From JAGXSE01 sp040757295 (lineage in GTDB: Bacteria > Bacillota > PH28-bin88): a stretch of DNA of 64,000 nucleotides. Both the position numbers and the translations under genes were made by a program. Location: NCBI GenBank assembly GCA_040757295.1, contig JBFLXH010000001.1:1-64000 (forward strand). Direction: 5' to 3'. Shown here piece by piece: positions 8,671-15,953 of the stretch. The stretch's first letter is position 1. Each line of letters opens with the position of its first letter. Under the pieces are notes generated by a model that was given only the letters and a program-made list of their open reading frames with translations, searched no databases and was not told where the DNA came from.

Positions 8671-8731
8671 CCGGGCATGTTCCGGTTGGATCCGGCCCTT
8701 TGTAAAGACAGATGCCCATAAATCGTTTGGC

Positions 8732-8917
8732 TTAACCCAGAGAAGGTTTCGCTTCCGGAACCACTTTAAGCTCCATAGCACATAAGGCCTCCCACAGCCG
8801 CACGTCCCAGCAGGCTGCTACTACCCGGCTTTTTACCTGCGTCTTCAAGGTTACAGCGGCAGCAAGATGTATGGAGTCAAAACCCCTCAGGCGGTGTTTC
8901 TCGGCCAGTTCTCCAGC
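8732..8917 (-). pseudogene. PIN-domain toxin-like C-terminal remnant
   Basis: A minus-strand frame ending at TAA 8732 reads GELAEKHRLRGFDSIHLA, then RVVAACWDVRLWEA and MELKVVPE. This matches the C-terminal half of VapC-type PIN ribonucleases, where LRGxDALHLA and the FxxDxRLWxAA segment carry conserved acidic residues. The upstream half is missing and is replaced by the AlkA-like remnant on the other strand. No antitoxin gene is seen. A decayed gene is the simplest reading. Confidence 0.5.
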
Positions 8918-9093
8918 CGGTAGACGATTACGGCCTGAAGCAGGCCATCAAAACCCAGTACGGTCTGGACCAATTGCCATCCAGAAATACCATCACCCAG
9001 CTGGGCCAAGCGTGGCAGCCCTACCGATCGGCGGCCTCCCTTTACCTGTGGCGGAGCCTTGGCAATGGGCCGATACCACCGGTGCAGCAATGA
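8896..9093 (+). pseudogene. DNA-3-methyladenine glycosylase (AlkA-type) C-terminal remnant
   Basis: A plus-strand frame of 65 codons reads LQPVDDYGLKQAIKTQYGL, then WQPYRSAASLYLWRSLG, and ends at TGA 9091. This is the C-terminal end of HhH-GPD glycosylases: the catalytic Asp region (PVDD-x-GL) and the WxPYRSxASxYLWR motif are both clear. The helix-hairpin-helix and everything before it are absent, so it is an end fragment. It overlaps the PIN remnant in antisense orientation at its left edge. Confidence 0.6.
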
Positions 9094-9247
9094 CATTGTC
9101 ATCTCCTTCTTGTTAGGAGGAGGGGATGAAGTGTCCAGCGGAACTGGATGTAACAGGAACCCCCCCCTGATGGCTTTTTGTGTTATCATAAATAATGGGG
9201 TAAGGCAAAAAGTCCTGTCAACCGGGAGAAGTGGGAGGGTACCCTTT

Positions 9248-10267
9248 ATGAAACTACCAGGGCCATTGGTCCTTTTAATGCTGTTAGCGCTGGCCATCGC
9301 GGGCTGTTCCGTTGGCGTCGGCGCCCCTCCAATCCAAAAGACCGTTGGCGTGCTCCTTTCCGGCGACGCGAGATTGGCCAAGCTGACCGGGCTGAAACAG
9401 GGACTGGAGGATCTAGGATATTTTGAAAATAAAAACATCAGGTATATAATCAAAAGCGCTGGGGATGACCAGACCCTCATCCGTCCCCTGGCGGAAGAAC
9501 TGGCCAGGGAGCGACCCGACGTACTGGTCGCCACCGGGCATGTTGAAGCTCAGGCGCTGAAACAGGTTACGGCTGCCGATAAAATGCCGGTGGTATTTGC
9601 CGGGGTGGCCTCATCGGTGGAACAGGGCCTGGTGGAAAGCCTGCAGCGGCCCGGGAGCAATTTGACCGGGGTGGATAATTACCACGCCGAGCTGTCCGGG
9701 AAGCGGCTAGAATTATTGCAAAAGCTGCTGCCCGGAGTCCGCCGGGTGCTGGTGATCTACGACCCCAGTGTTCCTCCCGCCTTTCCCGGACTCCGGATAG
9801 TGGAAAGCGCCGCCCTGCACCTCGGGATCCGGCTGGACAGGGTGCCAGTAACCTCCAGGGAGGAACTGCAACGGCTAACCAGCAGGCTGGATAGCCATGC
9901 TGCCGATGCCGTCCTCCTGATGCCCAGCTTCCGGTTGGAGGCCCTGGTCGGTGAAATTGTGGCGGTGATCAAAAGCCGTGGAGTTCCCGTGATGGGGGTT
10001 AATGAACATGAAACGGAATTGGGCTGCCTGGCTGCCTATGGAGTATCCTTTACCAATCAGGGGCGGCAGGCCGCCCGGCTGGTGGACAAAATCCTGAATG
10101 GGCAAAAACCTGAGCATATACCCGTGGAGACACCAGAGAACATAGCGCTGGTGGTAAACCTGGACGCAGCCCGGGAACTGGGGCTGTCCCTATCCCCGGT
10201 GGGCCTTAGTTTTGCCCGTGTGATCACGGGCGGGCAGACCGGAAAAGGAGGGGCTGCCGGTGAGTGA
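9248..10267 (+). CDS. ABC-type substrate-binding lipoprotein, sensor partner
   Basis: A 339-residue lipoprotein of the PF04392 (ABC_sub_bind) type. It has a signal peptide with lipobox AIAGC (Cys20) and a periplasmic-binding fold recognisable from KTVGVLLSGDARL at the start, VLVATGHVEAQALK and the lobe crossing near VDNYHAE. ATG at 9248 is chosen because GGGAGGG lies 7 bases upstream and the lipoprotein signal starts there. The stop overlaps the kinase start by 8 bases, and no ABC permease or ATPase is present, so it likely presents a ligand to the kinase rather than to a transporter. Ligand unknown; an oxyanion used by the downstream enzyme is a reasonable guess. Confidence 0.85.
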   Translation: MKLPGPLVLLMLLALAIAGCSVGVGAPPIQKTVGVLLSGDARLAKLTGLKQGLEDLGYFENKNIRYIIKSAGDDQTLIRPLAEELARERPDVLVATGHVEAQALKQVTAADKMPVVFAGVASSVEQGLVESLQRPGSNLTGVDNYHAELSGKRLELLQKLLPGVRRVLVIYDPSVPPAFPGLRIVESAALHLGIRLDRVPVTSREELQRLTSRLDSHAADAVLLMPSFRLEALVGEIVAVIKSRGVPVMGVNEHETELGCLAAYGVSFTNQGRQAARLVDKILNGQKPEHIPVETPENIALVVNLDAARELGLSLSPVGLSFARVITGGQTGKGGAAGE

Positions 10268-12497
10268 CAGGATTGCCTGGTGGCAGCGGATCAGGTTTCA
10301 ACTGCTGGGCTTTGGTGTGATGATGTCCATCATTCCCCTGCTGGCACTGGGTTGGGCCAACATCAACGCAGCCCGCACCAACCTGGAGGTCTCCATCCAG
10401 AGGCAAAACACCGCTGCCGCCCGCTGGGTGGCCGGCGAAATCTACCTTAGTGTCAAGAACATCTGGGACAAGTTGGAGGCGGTGACCGGAGGGTATGGCG
10501 GAAGCCTCCTTACCATGGATAACCATGAACGGGAACGGATCCTTTACTCCCTTTTGAAAACCACACCCCTGGTGGAGGAAATGGCGGTGGTGGATGCTGC
10601 AGGCGTGGAATGGACGCGGGTTTCCCGGCGTAGGGTGGTTGTTTCCACCAGAGCCGTACTGTCTTCGGCCGGCCCGGAAATGGTGAATATCCTCGCCGGA
10701 AGGCGCGGGGTGGGGCGAGTTTTCCTGGAAGGGGACGGGCGACCCATGGCCAACCTGGTAGTTCCCCTTTTTGACGGTACCGGTGTACGGGTTGTGGGCG
10801 GCCTGGTGGCTCAGATTAACCTGCGGGGTATTGTGGACAACACCGTTTCCGGGGCCAAGGATAAGAGCGGGTACCTGTTTGTGGTGGACGACCAGGGGCG
10901 GCTCTTGAGCCATGAGGACTTCAGCCAGGTCCTGCAAAACCGGGATGTGACCGGCAGCGCCGCCGTTGGGAAACTGCTGGCCGGGGTCAATCCCGCCGAT
11001 TTGCCCACACCTCACAGCTATCAGTCTTATACGGGCCGGGAAGTGTTGGGAGTGTTCTCCCCCATAGAGGACCTGGGATGGGGAGTGGTAATCGAACAGC
11101 CTGCGGCGGAAGCCTTCGCACCGGTTAGGGGCTTGTTATGGAAATTCGGCCTGGCCACCGCTCTGGTGATGGCTGCCGTGACTTCCATCAGCATCTTTTT
11201 CGGGATTAAATTTACCGGGCCCATCCAGGAACTGCAGCAGGGCACCCAGCGGATTATAACCGGCCATCTGGATCATGCCCTCCAGGTTAAGGCCATGGGC
11301 GAAATAGGCAGCTTAGTGGCGGCGTTTAACCAGATGACCCGGGAATTGAAGATCAAGTCGGACAGCCTGCTGGCGGAAAAATCCCGGTTGGACACGGTGG
11401 TCAGCGGTATCGGCGCTGGCCTGGCCTTGGTTGGCAAGGAAGGTAGGATAAACTGGGTCAATACTACCCTGGCGGGTTGGTTCGGCGGCGGGGAGAATGT
11501 GGTGGGCAAGTTTTGCCCCCAGCCCTGGGCAGAAAGCGAAACCGCCTGTGGGACATGCCCGGTGTTTAGTGGTGACTCAGGGCCGGAGAGCCGCGAGGTG
11601 GTACACTTCATCAAGCTGGGAGAAAAGAACAAATACTTCCGGCACCGGGTTTTTCCCCTCCATCCCGGCAGCGAGGCGGGAGCCGGGTACCTGGTGGTGA
11701 TTGAGGATATCACCGAGCGGCGGGAAATGGAGGCGGCCATTTGCCAAGCGGACAAGCTGGCTGCGGTGGGTTTGCTGGCGGCAGGGGTGGCCCATGAAAT
11801 CAATAACCCCATGAACACAGTGGCGGCCTATACCGAAGACCTGCTGGAACGACTGAATGCCGAACCGGCAGCAGCCAGGGCCGATGAGGCCGAAATCACC
11901 CAGTACCTGGGTATAATCCGCCAGCAGGTAAACCGCTGTACCAAAATCACCAGAAACCTGGTAAGTTTTGCCCGGCAGAGCAAGGGTGAGCAGCAGCTGG
12001 TGGAAATCAACGAACTGCTGCGGGAAACCGCTGCCCTGATCCACTTCCAGGCCAAAAGCAAGCAGTTAAACATTACCCAGCGGTTGGAACCGGGATCCCT
12101 TTGGGTCATGGCTGACCGGGGCGAACTACAGCAGGTATTTCTTAACCTGTTGCAGAACGCTGTGGATGCCACCGGGGCCGGGGGGGAAATTCGGATCAAT
12201 ACCTGCCTTGGTGATCAGGGAATTGACGTGGCGGTGGCCGATACCGGCTGCGGTATCCCGGAGGAACACCAGAACCTGATCTTCGATCCCTTCTTTACCA
12301 CCAAGCCGGTGGGGAAAGGAACGGGGCTGGGCTTGTCCGTCTGCTACGGCATCCTGGCCAAACTGGGTGGCCGGATCAGGGTGCAAAGCCGGGAAGGAGA
12401 GGGTACGGTTTTCACCGTAACCTTACCCCCGGCCAAAAAGGATACAAAGGAGGTGCCAACCCATGAACATCCTTCCCAGCTTGTTGATCGTGGATGA
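10260..12497 (+). CDS. Membrane sensor histidine kinase
   Basis: A 745-residue kinase. A first membrane helix (about 12-34) is followed by an extracytoplasmic Cache-like domain (35-285) and a second helix (about 287-312). A HAMP linker leads to a PAS-like domain (about 376-480) with four cysteines near CPQPWAESETACGTCPVF. HisKA has the phosphoacceptor H512 in VAHEINNP. HATPase_c has the N box QVFLNLLQNAVDA, DTGCGIP and GKGTGLGLS. GTG at 10260 overlaps the binding-protein stop, and its own end overlaps the regulator start by 35 bases, so the three are translated as a unit. The PAS cysteines may bind metal or respond to redox state; this is inferred. Confidence 0.88.
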   Translation: MSDRIAWWQRIRFQLLGFGVMMSIIPLLALGWANINAARTNLEVSIQRQNTAAARWVAGEIYLSVKNIWDKLEAVTGGYGGSLLTMDNHERERILYSLLKTTPLVEEMAVVDAAGVEWTRVSRRRVVVSTRAVLSSAGPEMVNILAGRRGVGRVFLEGDGRPMANLVVPLFDGTGVRVVGGLVAQINLRGIVDNTVSGAKDKSGYLFVVDDQGRLLSHEDFSQVLQNRDVTGSAAVGKLLAGVNPADLPTPHSYQSYTGREVLGVFSPIEDLGWGVVIEQPAAEAFAPVRGLLWKFGLATALVMAAVTSISIFFGIKFTGPIQELQQGTQRIITGHLDHALQVKAMGEIGSLVAAFNQMTRELKIKSDSLLAEKSRLDTVVSGIGAGLALVGKEGRINWVNTTLAGWFGGGENVVGKFCPQPWAESETACGTCPVFSGDSGPESREVVHFIKLGEKNKYFRHRVFPLHPGSEAGAGYLVVIEDITERREMEAAICQADKLAAVGLLAAGVAHEINNPMNTVAAYTEDLLERLNAEPAAARADEAEITQYLGIIRQQVNRCTKITRNLVSFARQSKGEQQLVEINELLRETAALIHFQAKSKQLNITQRLEPGSLWVMADRGELQQVFLNLLQNAVDATGAGGEIRINTCLGDQGIDVAVADTGCGIPEEHQNLIFDPFFTTKPVGKGTGLGLSVCYGILAKLGGRIRVQSREGEGTVFTVTLPPAKKDTKEVPTHEHPSQLVDRG

Positions 12498-13788
12498 TGA
12501 AGCCGAATTTCGGGATTTGCTGGTACGGCGGTTCCAGCGCAAGGGTCACCAGGTGGTGGGAACCGCCAGCGCTGAAGGGGCGCTGGCAGTTTTGGACGAG
12601 CGGTGTTTCGATGTGGGCATCTTCGATATCAAAATGCCTGGCGTGGATGGCCTGCAGCTTTTGGAACTAGCCAGGAAGGCGCAGCCCGATATGGAGGTGC
12701 TGATGCTTACCGGCTATGGCACTATCCAGACCGCCATTCAGGCTATGAAGCTGGGCGCCTACGACTACCTTACCAAGCCGTGCAACCTGGAGGAGCTGGA
12801 GATCCTGGTGGCCAAGGCAGCGGAGAAAAAACAGCTGGTTGAGACCAAAACCGTGCTGCACGAGGCCTTCCGGCGGAACGCAACCCAGAGCCGGATCGTG
12901 GGTGAAAGTCCGAAAATGGGCTGTGTGCTGGAGATCGCCCGCAAGGTGGCCCCTTCCGGCTCCCCTGTCTTGATAGAAGGAGAAAGCGGCACGGGCAAGG
13001 AGTTAATTGCCCGGGCGTTGCACGACTGGAGTCCCCGTGTGCAGCAGCCCTTTGTGGTGGTTAATGCCGGGGCGTTATCTGGGCACCTGCTGGAGAGTGA
13101 ACTGTTCGGCCACGAGAAGGGAGCCTTTACCGGGGCGGTGGCCCAGAAAAAGGGACTGGTGGAGATGGCCCACCGGGGGACGCTGTTTTTGGATGAAATC
13201 GGTGAGATGGACCCCGGATTGCAGGTTAAACTGCTCCGCTTCCTGGAAACCGGCGAATTCCGGCGAGTGGGGGATAACCGGCTAAGGCAGGTGGAGGTGC
13301 GTATTGTGGCGGCCACCAACCGGAAGCTGGAGGCGGAAGTGAAGGAAGGGAGGTTCCGGGAGGACCTCTATTACCGCCTGAACGTGATCAGGATTTTGGT
13401 ACCTCCCCTACGGGAGCGCAAGGAAGACATCCCTCTCTTGGCCCAGTACTTTTTGGCCGGTTCTGCGGCGGGCCGGGGCAAAAGGCTCTCGCCCGATGCC
13501 ATGGGCGCCCTGGAGGCTTACGACTTTCCCGGTAATGTGCGGGAACTGGCCAACCTGGTGGAACGGGGCTGCCTGCTGGCCAGCGGGGACTTAATCACCG
13601 CAGCCGATCTCTTTGGCTCCAGCCCGGGTAAAAACACCCCCGCCGACACCCTAAAGGATGTGGAAAGGGAACACATCCTGCGGGTGATGGGGGAAGTGGG
13701 AGGCAACAAGACCCGGGCCGCCGCCATACTGGGCATCAGTGTGCGCAACCTTTACCGCAAGCTTGAAGAATATGGCTACCAGACCTGA
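12463..13788 (+). CDS. Sigma54-dependent response regulator (NtrC/AtoC family)
   Basis: A 441-residue regulator. The receiver domain (1-120) has phosphoacceptor D55 in FDIKMPG. The AAA+ domain (about 140-370) has Walker A GESGTGKE, the sigma54-contact loop GAFTGA and the Walker B/second region GTLFLDEIGEM. The Fis-type helix-turn-helix is at the end (NKTRAAAILGISVRNLYRKL). ATG at 12463 follows AAAGGAGG. It should be phosphorylated by the preceding kinase and drive the sigma54 promoter found 109 bases after its stop codon; two matching palindromic sites lie between. Confidence 0.92.
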   Translation: MNILPSLLIVDDEAEFRDLLVRRFQRKGHQVVGTASAEGALAVLDERCFDVGIFDIKMPGVDGLQLLELARKAQPDMEVLMLTGYGTIQTAIQAMKLGAYDYLTKPCNLEELEILVAKAAEKKQLVETKTVLHEAFRRNATQSRIVGESPKMGCVLEIARKVAPSGSPVLIEGESGTGKELIARALHDWSPRVQQPFVVVNAGALSGHLLESELFGHEKGAFTGAVAQKKGLVEMAHRGTLFLDEIGEMDPGLQVKLLRFLETGEFRRVGDNRLRQVEVRIVAATNRKLEAEVKEGRFREDLYYRLNVIRILVPPLRERKEDIPLLAQYFLAGSAAGRGKRLSPDAMGALEAYDFPGNVRELANLVERGCLLASGDLITAADLFGSSPGKNTPADTLKDVEREHILRVMGEVGGNKTRAAAILGISVRNLYRKLEEYGYQT

Positions 13789-13798
13789 GATTTTGGCA

Positions 13799-13831
13799 TG
13801 ACAAAATGTCAGATCGGATGACAAAATTTCA
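13799..13831 (+). promoter_or_regulatory. Two enhancer-like sites for the sigma54 regulator
   Basis: TGACAAAATGTCA (13799-13811) is a perfect 5-bp inverted repeat with a 3-base spacer. TGACAAAATTTCA (13819-13831) is the same with one mismatch. Their centres are 20 bases apart, about two helical turns, and they lie about 85 bases upstream of the sigma54 promoter. That spacing is typical of binding sites for NtrC-type activators. Confidence 0.75.
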
Positions 13832-13852
13832 TAGCCATTCCCTGTGCTAAAT

Positions 13853-13890
13853 GCCGGCAAACCACCTTTTGCTGGCGTTTTTTATTTTTT
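13853..13890 (+). terminator. Terminator of the sensor-regulator operon
   Basis: Stem GCCGGCAAA/TTTTGCTGGC followed by a long T-rich run (GTTTTTTATTTTTTT). It sits between the enhancer-like sites and the sigma54 promoter, separating regulator transcription from enzyme transcription. Confidence 0.85.
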
Positions 13891-13896
13891 TACCCC

Positions 13897-13912
13897 TGGC
13901 ACGGACCTTGCT
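13897..13912 (+). promoter_or_regulatory. Sigma54 promoter of the molybdopterin oxidoreductase operon
   Basis: TGGCACGGACCTTGCT matches the full consensus TGGCAC-N5-TTGCW, with GG at -24 (13898-13899) and GC at -12 (13910-13911). The predicted start is near 13923, about 95 bases before the FeS subunit gene. Confidence 0.9.
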
Positions 13913-13966
13913 CAAAAGGGTTGGCGAAAACAGTCCAGCACTAAAGGGGATAAGGAGGTAATCAGA

Positions 13967-14020
13967 TTGTTGAACAGGTATCCAACCGCCAACAGGAACG
14001 AGAGGGGTGAAGAATTGTGA
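13967..14020 (+). CDS. Possible 17-residue leader peptide
   Basis: A tiny frame starts with TTG at 13967, nine bases after an exact AAGGAGG (13952-13958), and ends at TGA 14018-14020, overlapping the GTG start of the next gene. It could couple translation to the FeS subunit. The strong ribosome site serves no other start codon. The peptide has no recognised features, so it may also be chance. Confidence 0.35.
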   Translation: MLNRYPTANRNERGEEL

Positions 14021-14664
14021 AAGACAATGACCAGGTACATTGGGCCATGGTCATCGACCTGCAGAAATGTGTCGGGTGTGACACCTGCACCGTCTCCTGC
14101 AAGGCGGAGAACCGGACCCCACCGGGAGTAACCTACAATGTGGTGACCGAGGTGGAGATGGGCACATTCCCCCACATTACCCGGGTCAATCACCCGCGTC
14201 CCTGTATGCAGTGTGACAACCCGCCGTGTGCCCAGGTTTGTCCCGTCAAGGCTACCTATAAAATGGAAAACGGCATCGTGGCGGTAGATGCCGACCGGTG
14301 CATCGGCTGCCGGTACTGCATGGTCAGCTGCCCGTACGGGGCCCGCTATTTTGATTTCGGCCAGGATTACGGGCAGGAAATGGCAGGCTACAACCATCTA
14401 ACCACCCCCGAATACGGGGTGAACCGGGGGATCAGGAAGAAAGGAAAGACACCCGCCGGTACCGTGCGCAAGTGCCACTTCTGTCTCCACCGCCTGCAGC
14501 GGGGCGAGGAGCCGGCCTGTGTGGAAATCTGTCCCGGTGACGCCAGGTACTTCGGTAACCTTACCGATCCAGCCAGCGTGGTGGCCAGGCTGGCGGCCAG
14601 CATCAGGGCCATGGTATTGAAAGAGGAACTGGGGACTCACCCCAGGGTTATCTACCTTAAATAG
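14017..14664 (+). CDS. Four-cluster ferredoxin-type electron-transfer subunit (TtrB/NrfC/PsrB-like)
   Basis: This 215-residue protein transfers electrons between the membrane subunit and the catalytic subunit. Four cysteine groups are visible: CVGCDTCTVSC near residue 15, CMQCDNPPCAQVC near 66, CIGCRYCMVSC near 95, and CHFCLHRLQRGEEPACVEIC near 152, enough for four [4Fe-4S] clusters. There is no export signal, so it would be exported together with the TAT-bearing catalytic partner. GTG at 14017 is weakly spaced from GAGAGGGGTG and overlaps the stop of the leader frame. Confidence 0.88.
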   Translation: MKDNDQVHWAMVIDLQKCVGCDTCTVSCKAENRTPPGVTYNVVTEVEMGTFPHITRVNHPRPCMQCDNPPCAQVCPVKATYKMENGIVAVDADRCIGCRYCMVSCPYGARYFDFGQDYGQEMAGYNHLTTPEYGVNRGIRKKGKTPAGTVRKCHFCLHRLQRGEEPACVEICPGDARYFGNLTDPASVVARLAASIRAMVLKEELGTHPRVIYLK

Positions 14665-14681
14665 GGAAAAGAGGTGGGATA

Positions 14682-15953
14682 ATGTCTGCAGCAAAAACCG
14701 GCCCAGGTTCTCCCGGGATAACCTTGGGCAGTGATTTCCGGTCAACCTATGCCACCCTGCTGATCCTTATGGCGGCGGGAGCCTACGCCATCGGGGCCAG
14801 GGTTCTTGGCGGCCTGAACGTGACCGGCCTTACCAGCATCACCCCCTGGGGGGTCTGGGTGGTCTTTTACATCTTTTTTGTGGGCCTGAGCGCCGGCGCT
14901 TTCCTGTTATCCACCCTGATTTATGTTTTCGGGATGCACCGGTTTGAAAAGATTGGGAAGGAGGCATTGCTGGTTTCCCTGATCAGCATGGTGGTTGCCC
15001 TGTGCTTCATTCTGCTGGATCTGGGCCGGATGGACCGGTTTATCTACGCCCTCTGGTTTGGCAACGCCACCAGCGTACTGGCCTGGGAGGTGCGCTTTTA
15101 CATGCTGTACATCCTCCTCCTTGCCGTTGAACTGTTCTATGCCATGCGGCCCGACCTGGTGCGGTTGAGGGGCGAGGCAAGCCTGCGGGGCCGCCTGGCA
15201 GCAGCCCTTACCCGCAATAGAGACAATCTTTCCCCGGCGGCTTTGGAGCGGGACCACAGGGTGATGCGAATACTGGGAGCGCTGGGTATTCCCCTGGCCA
15301 TCCTCGGTGTCCACGGGGGTACCGGCACGCTGTTCGCAGTGGTCAAAGCTCAACCTTACTGGAACAGCGCCCTGTTCCCCGTTCTGTTTGTAGTTTCCGC
15401 CCTGGTATCGGGTACCGCCTTGCTGATGGTGCTGCACATCTTCCGCTGCCGCCGGCAGGGGCGAAAGTTGGACCTGGACCTGTTAAGGGGCATGGGGGCG
15501 CTCCTGCTGGGCTTTTTGGCCCTGGACCTGATGCTGGAATTTTATGAATACCTCATCGGCGCCTACCGGCTGGAGGCTGCGGAATGGGCCACCCTGGCCA
15601 GTATTTTTGCCGGGAGATATGCCTGGTCCTTCTGGCTCATTCAGATAGGCCTGGGCGCGATTATCCCGGTCATCATCCTGGCCCGGGGATCCCGGAATTC
15701 AGCCGGTAATTTGTTTCTTGCCGCTCTGCTGGTGTTGGCGGGCATCATGGCAGTCCGTTTCCACATTGTTCTTCCACCCCTGGCGCTGCCCCAGCTGCCC
15801 GGCCTGCCCTGGGGTCATTACGGTCCCACCTGGGTGGAATGGGTAAGCAGCCTGGGCTTGATGGCCATGGGGATGCTGCTGTATGTGGCAGGCACCAACT
15901 TCCTGCCCGTTGACGGGACTGCTGAGGATGAAAGGAGTGGAAACAATGGCTAA
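14682..15953 (+). CDS. NrfD/PsrC-type membrane anchor subunit
   Basis: A 423-residue polytopic protein with about ten hydrophobic helices. It has NrfD-family features such as GVWVVFYIFFVGLSAGAFLL in the second helix and YEYLIGAYRLE in the C-terminal half. In the TtrC/PsrC family this subunit takes electrons from menaquinol and passes them to the FeS subunit. ATG at 14682 follows GAGGTGGG. Its end overlaps the catalytic gene by 8 bases, showing tight coupling. No haem-binding pattern is obvious. Confidence 0.88.
   Translation: MSAAKTGPGSPGITLGSDFRSTYATLLILMAAGAYAIGARVLGGLNVTGLTSITPWGVWVVFYIFFVGLSAGAFLLSTLIYVFGMHRFEKIGKEALLVSLISMVVALCFILLDLGRMDRFIYALWFGNATSVLAWEVRFYMLYILLLAVELFYAMRPDLVRLRGEASLRGRLAAALTRNRDNLSPAALERDHRVMRILGALGIPLAILGVHGGTGTLFAVVKAQPYWNSALFPVLFVVSALVSGTALLMVLHIFRCRRQGRKLDLDLLRGMGALLLGFLALDLMLEFYEYLIGAYRLEAAEWATLASIFAGRYAWSFWLIQIGLGAIIPVIILARGSRNSAGNLFLAALLVLAGIMAVRFHIVLPPLALPQLPGLPWGHYGPTWVEWVSSLGLMAMGMLLYVAGTNFLPVDGTAEDERSGNNG

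Noticed and set aside
8311..8721. Plus-strand frame of 136 codons at the island's left edge
   Set aside because: The opposite strand carries the Cas6-like motif and the plus-strand product has no recognisable pattern.
10224..11015. Long minus-strand open frame under the kinase gene
   Set aside because: It is antisense to a gene with clear kinase domains, shows no family pattern, and such frames are common in GC-rich coding DNA.
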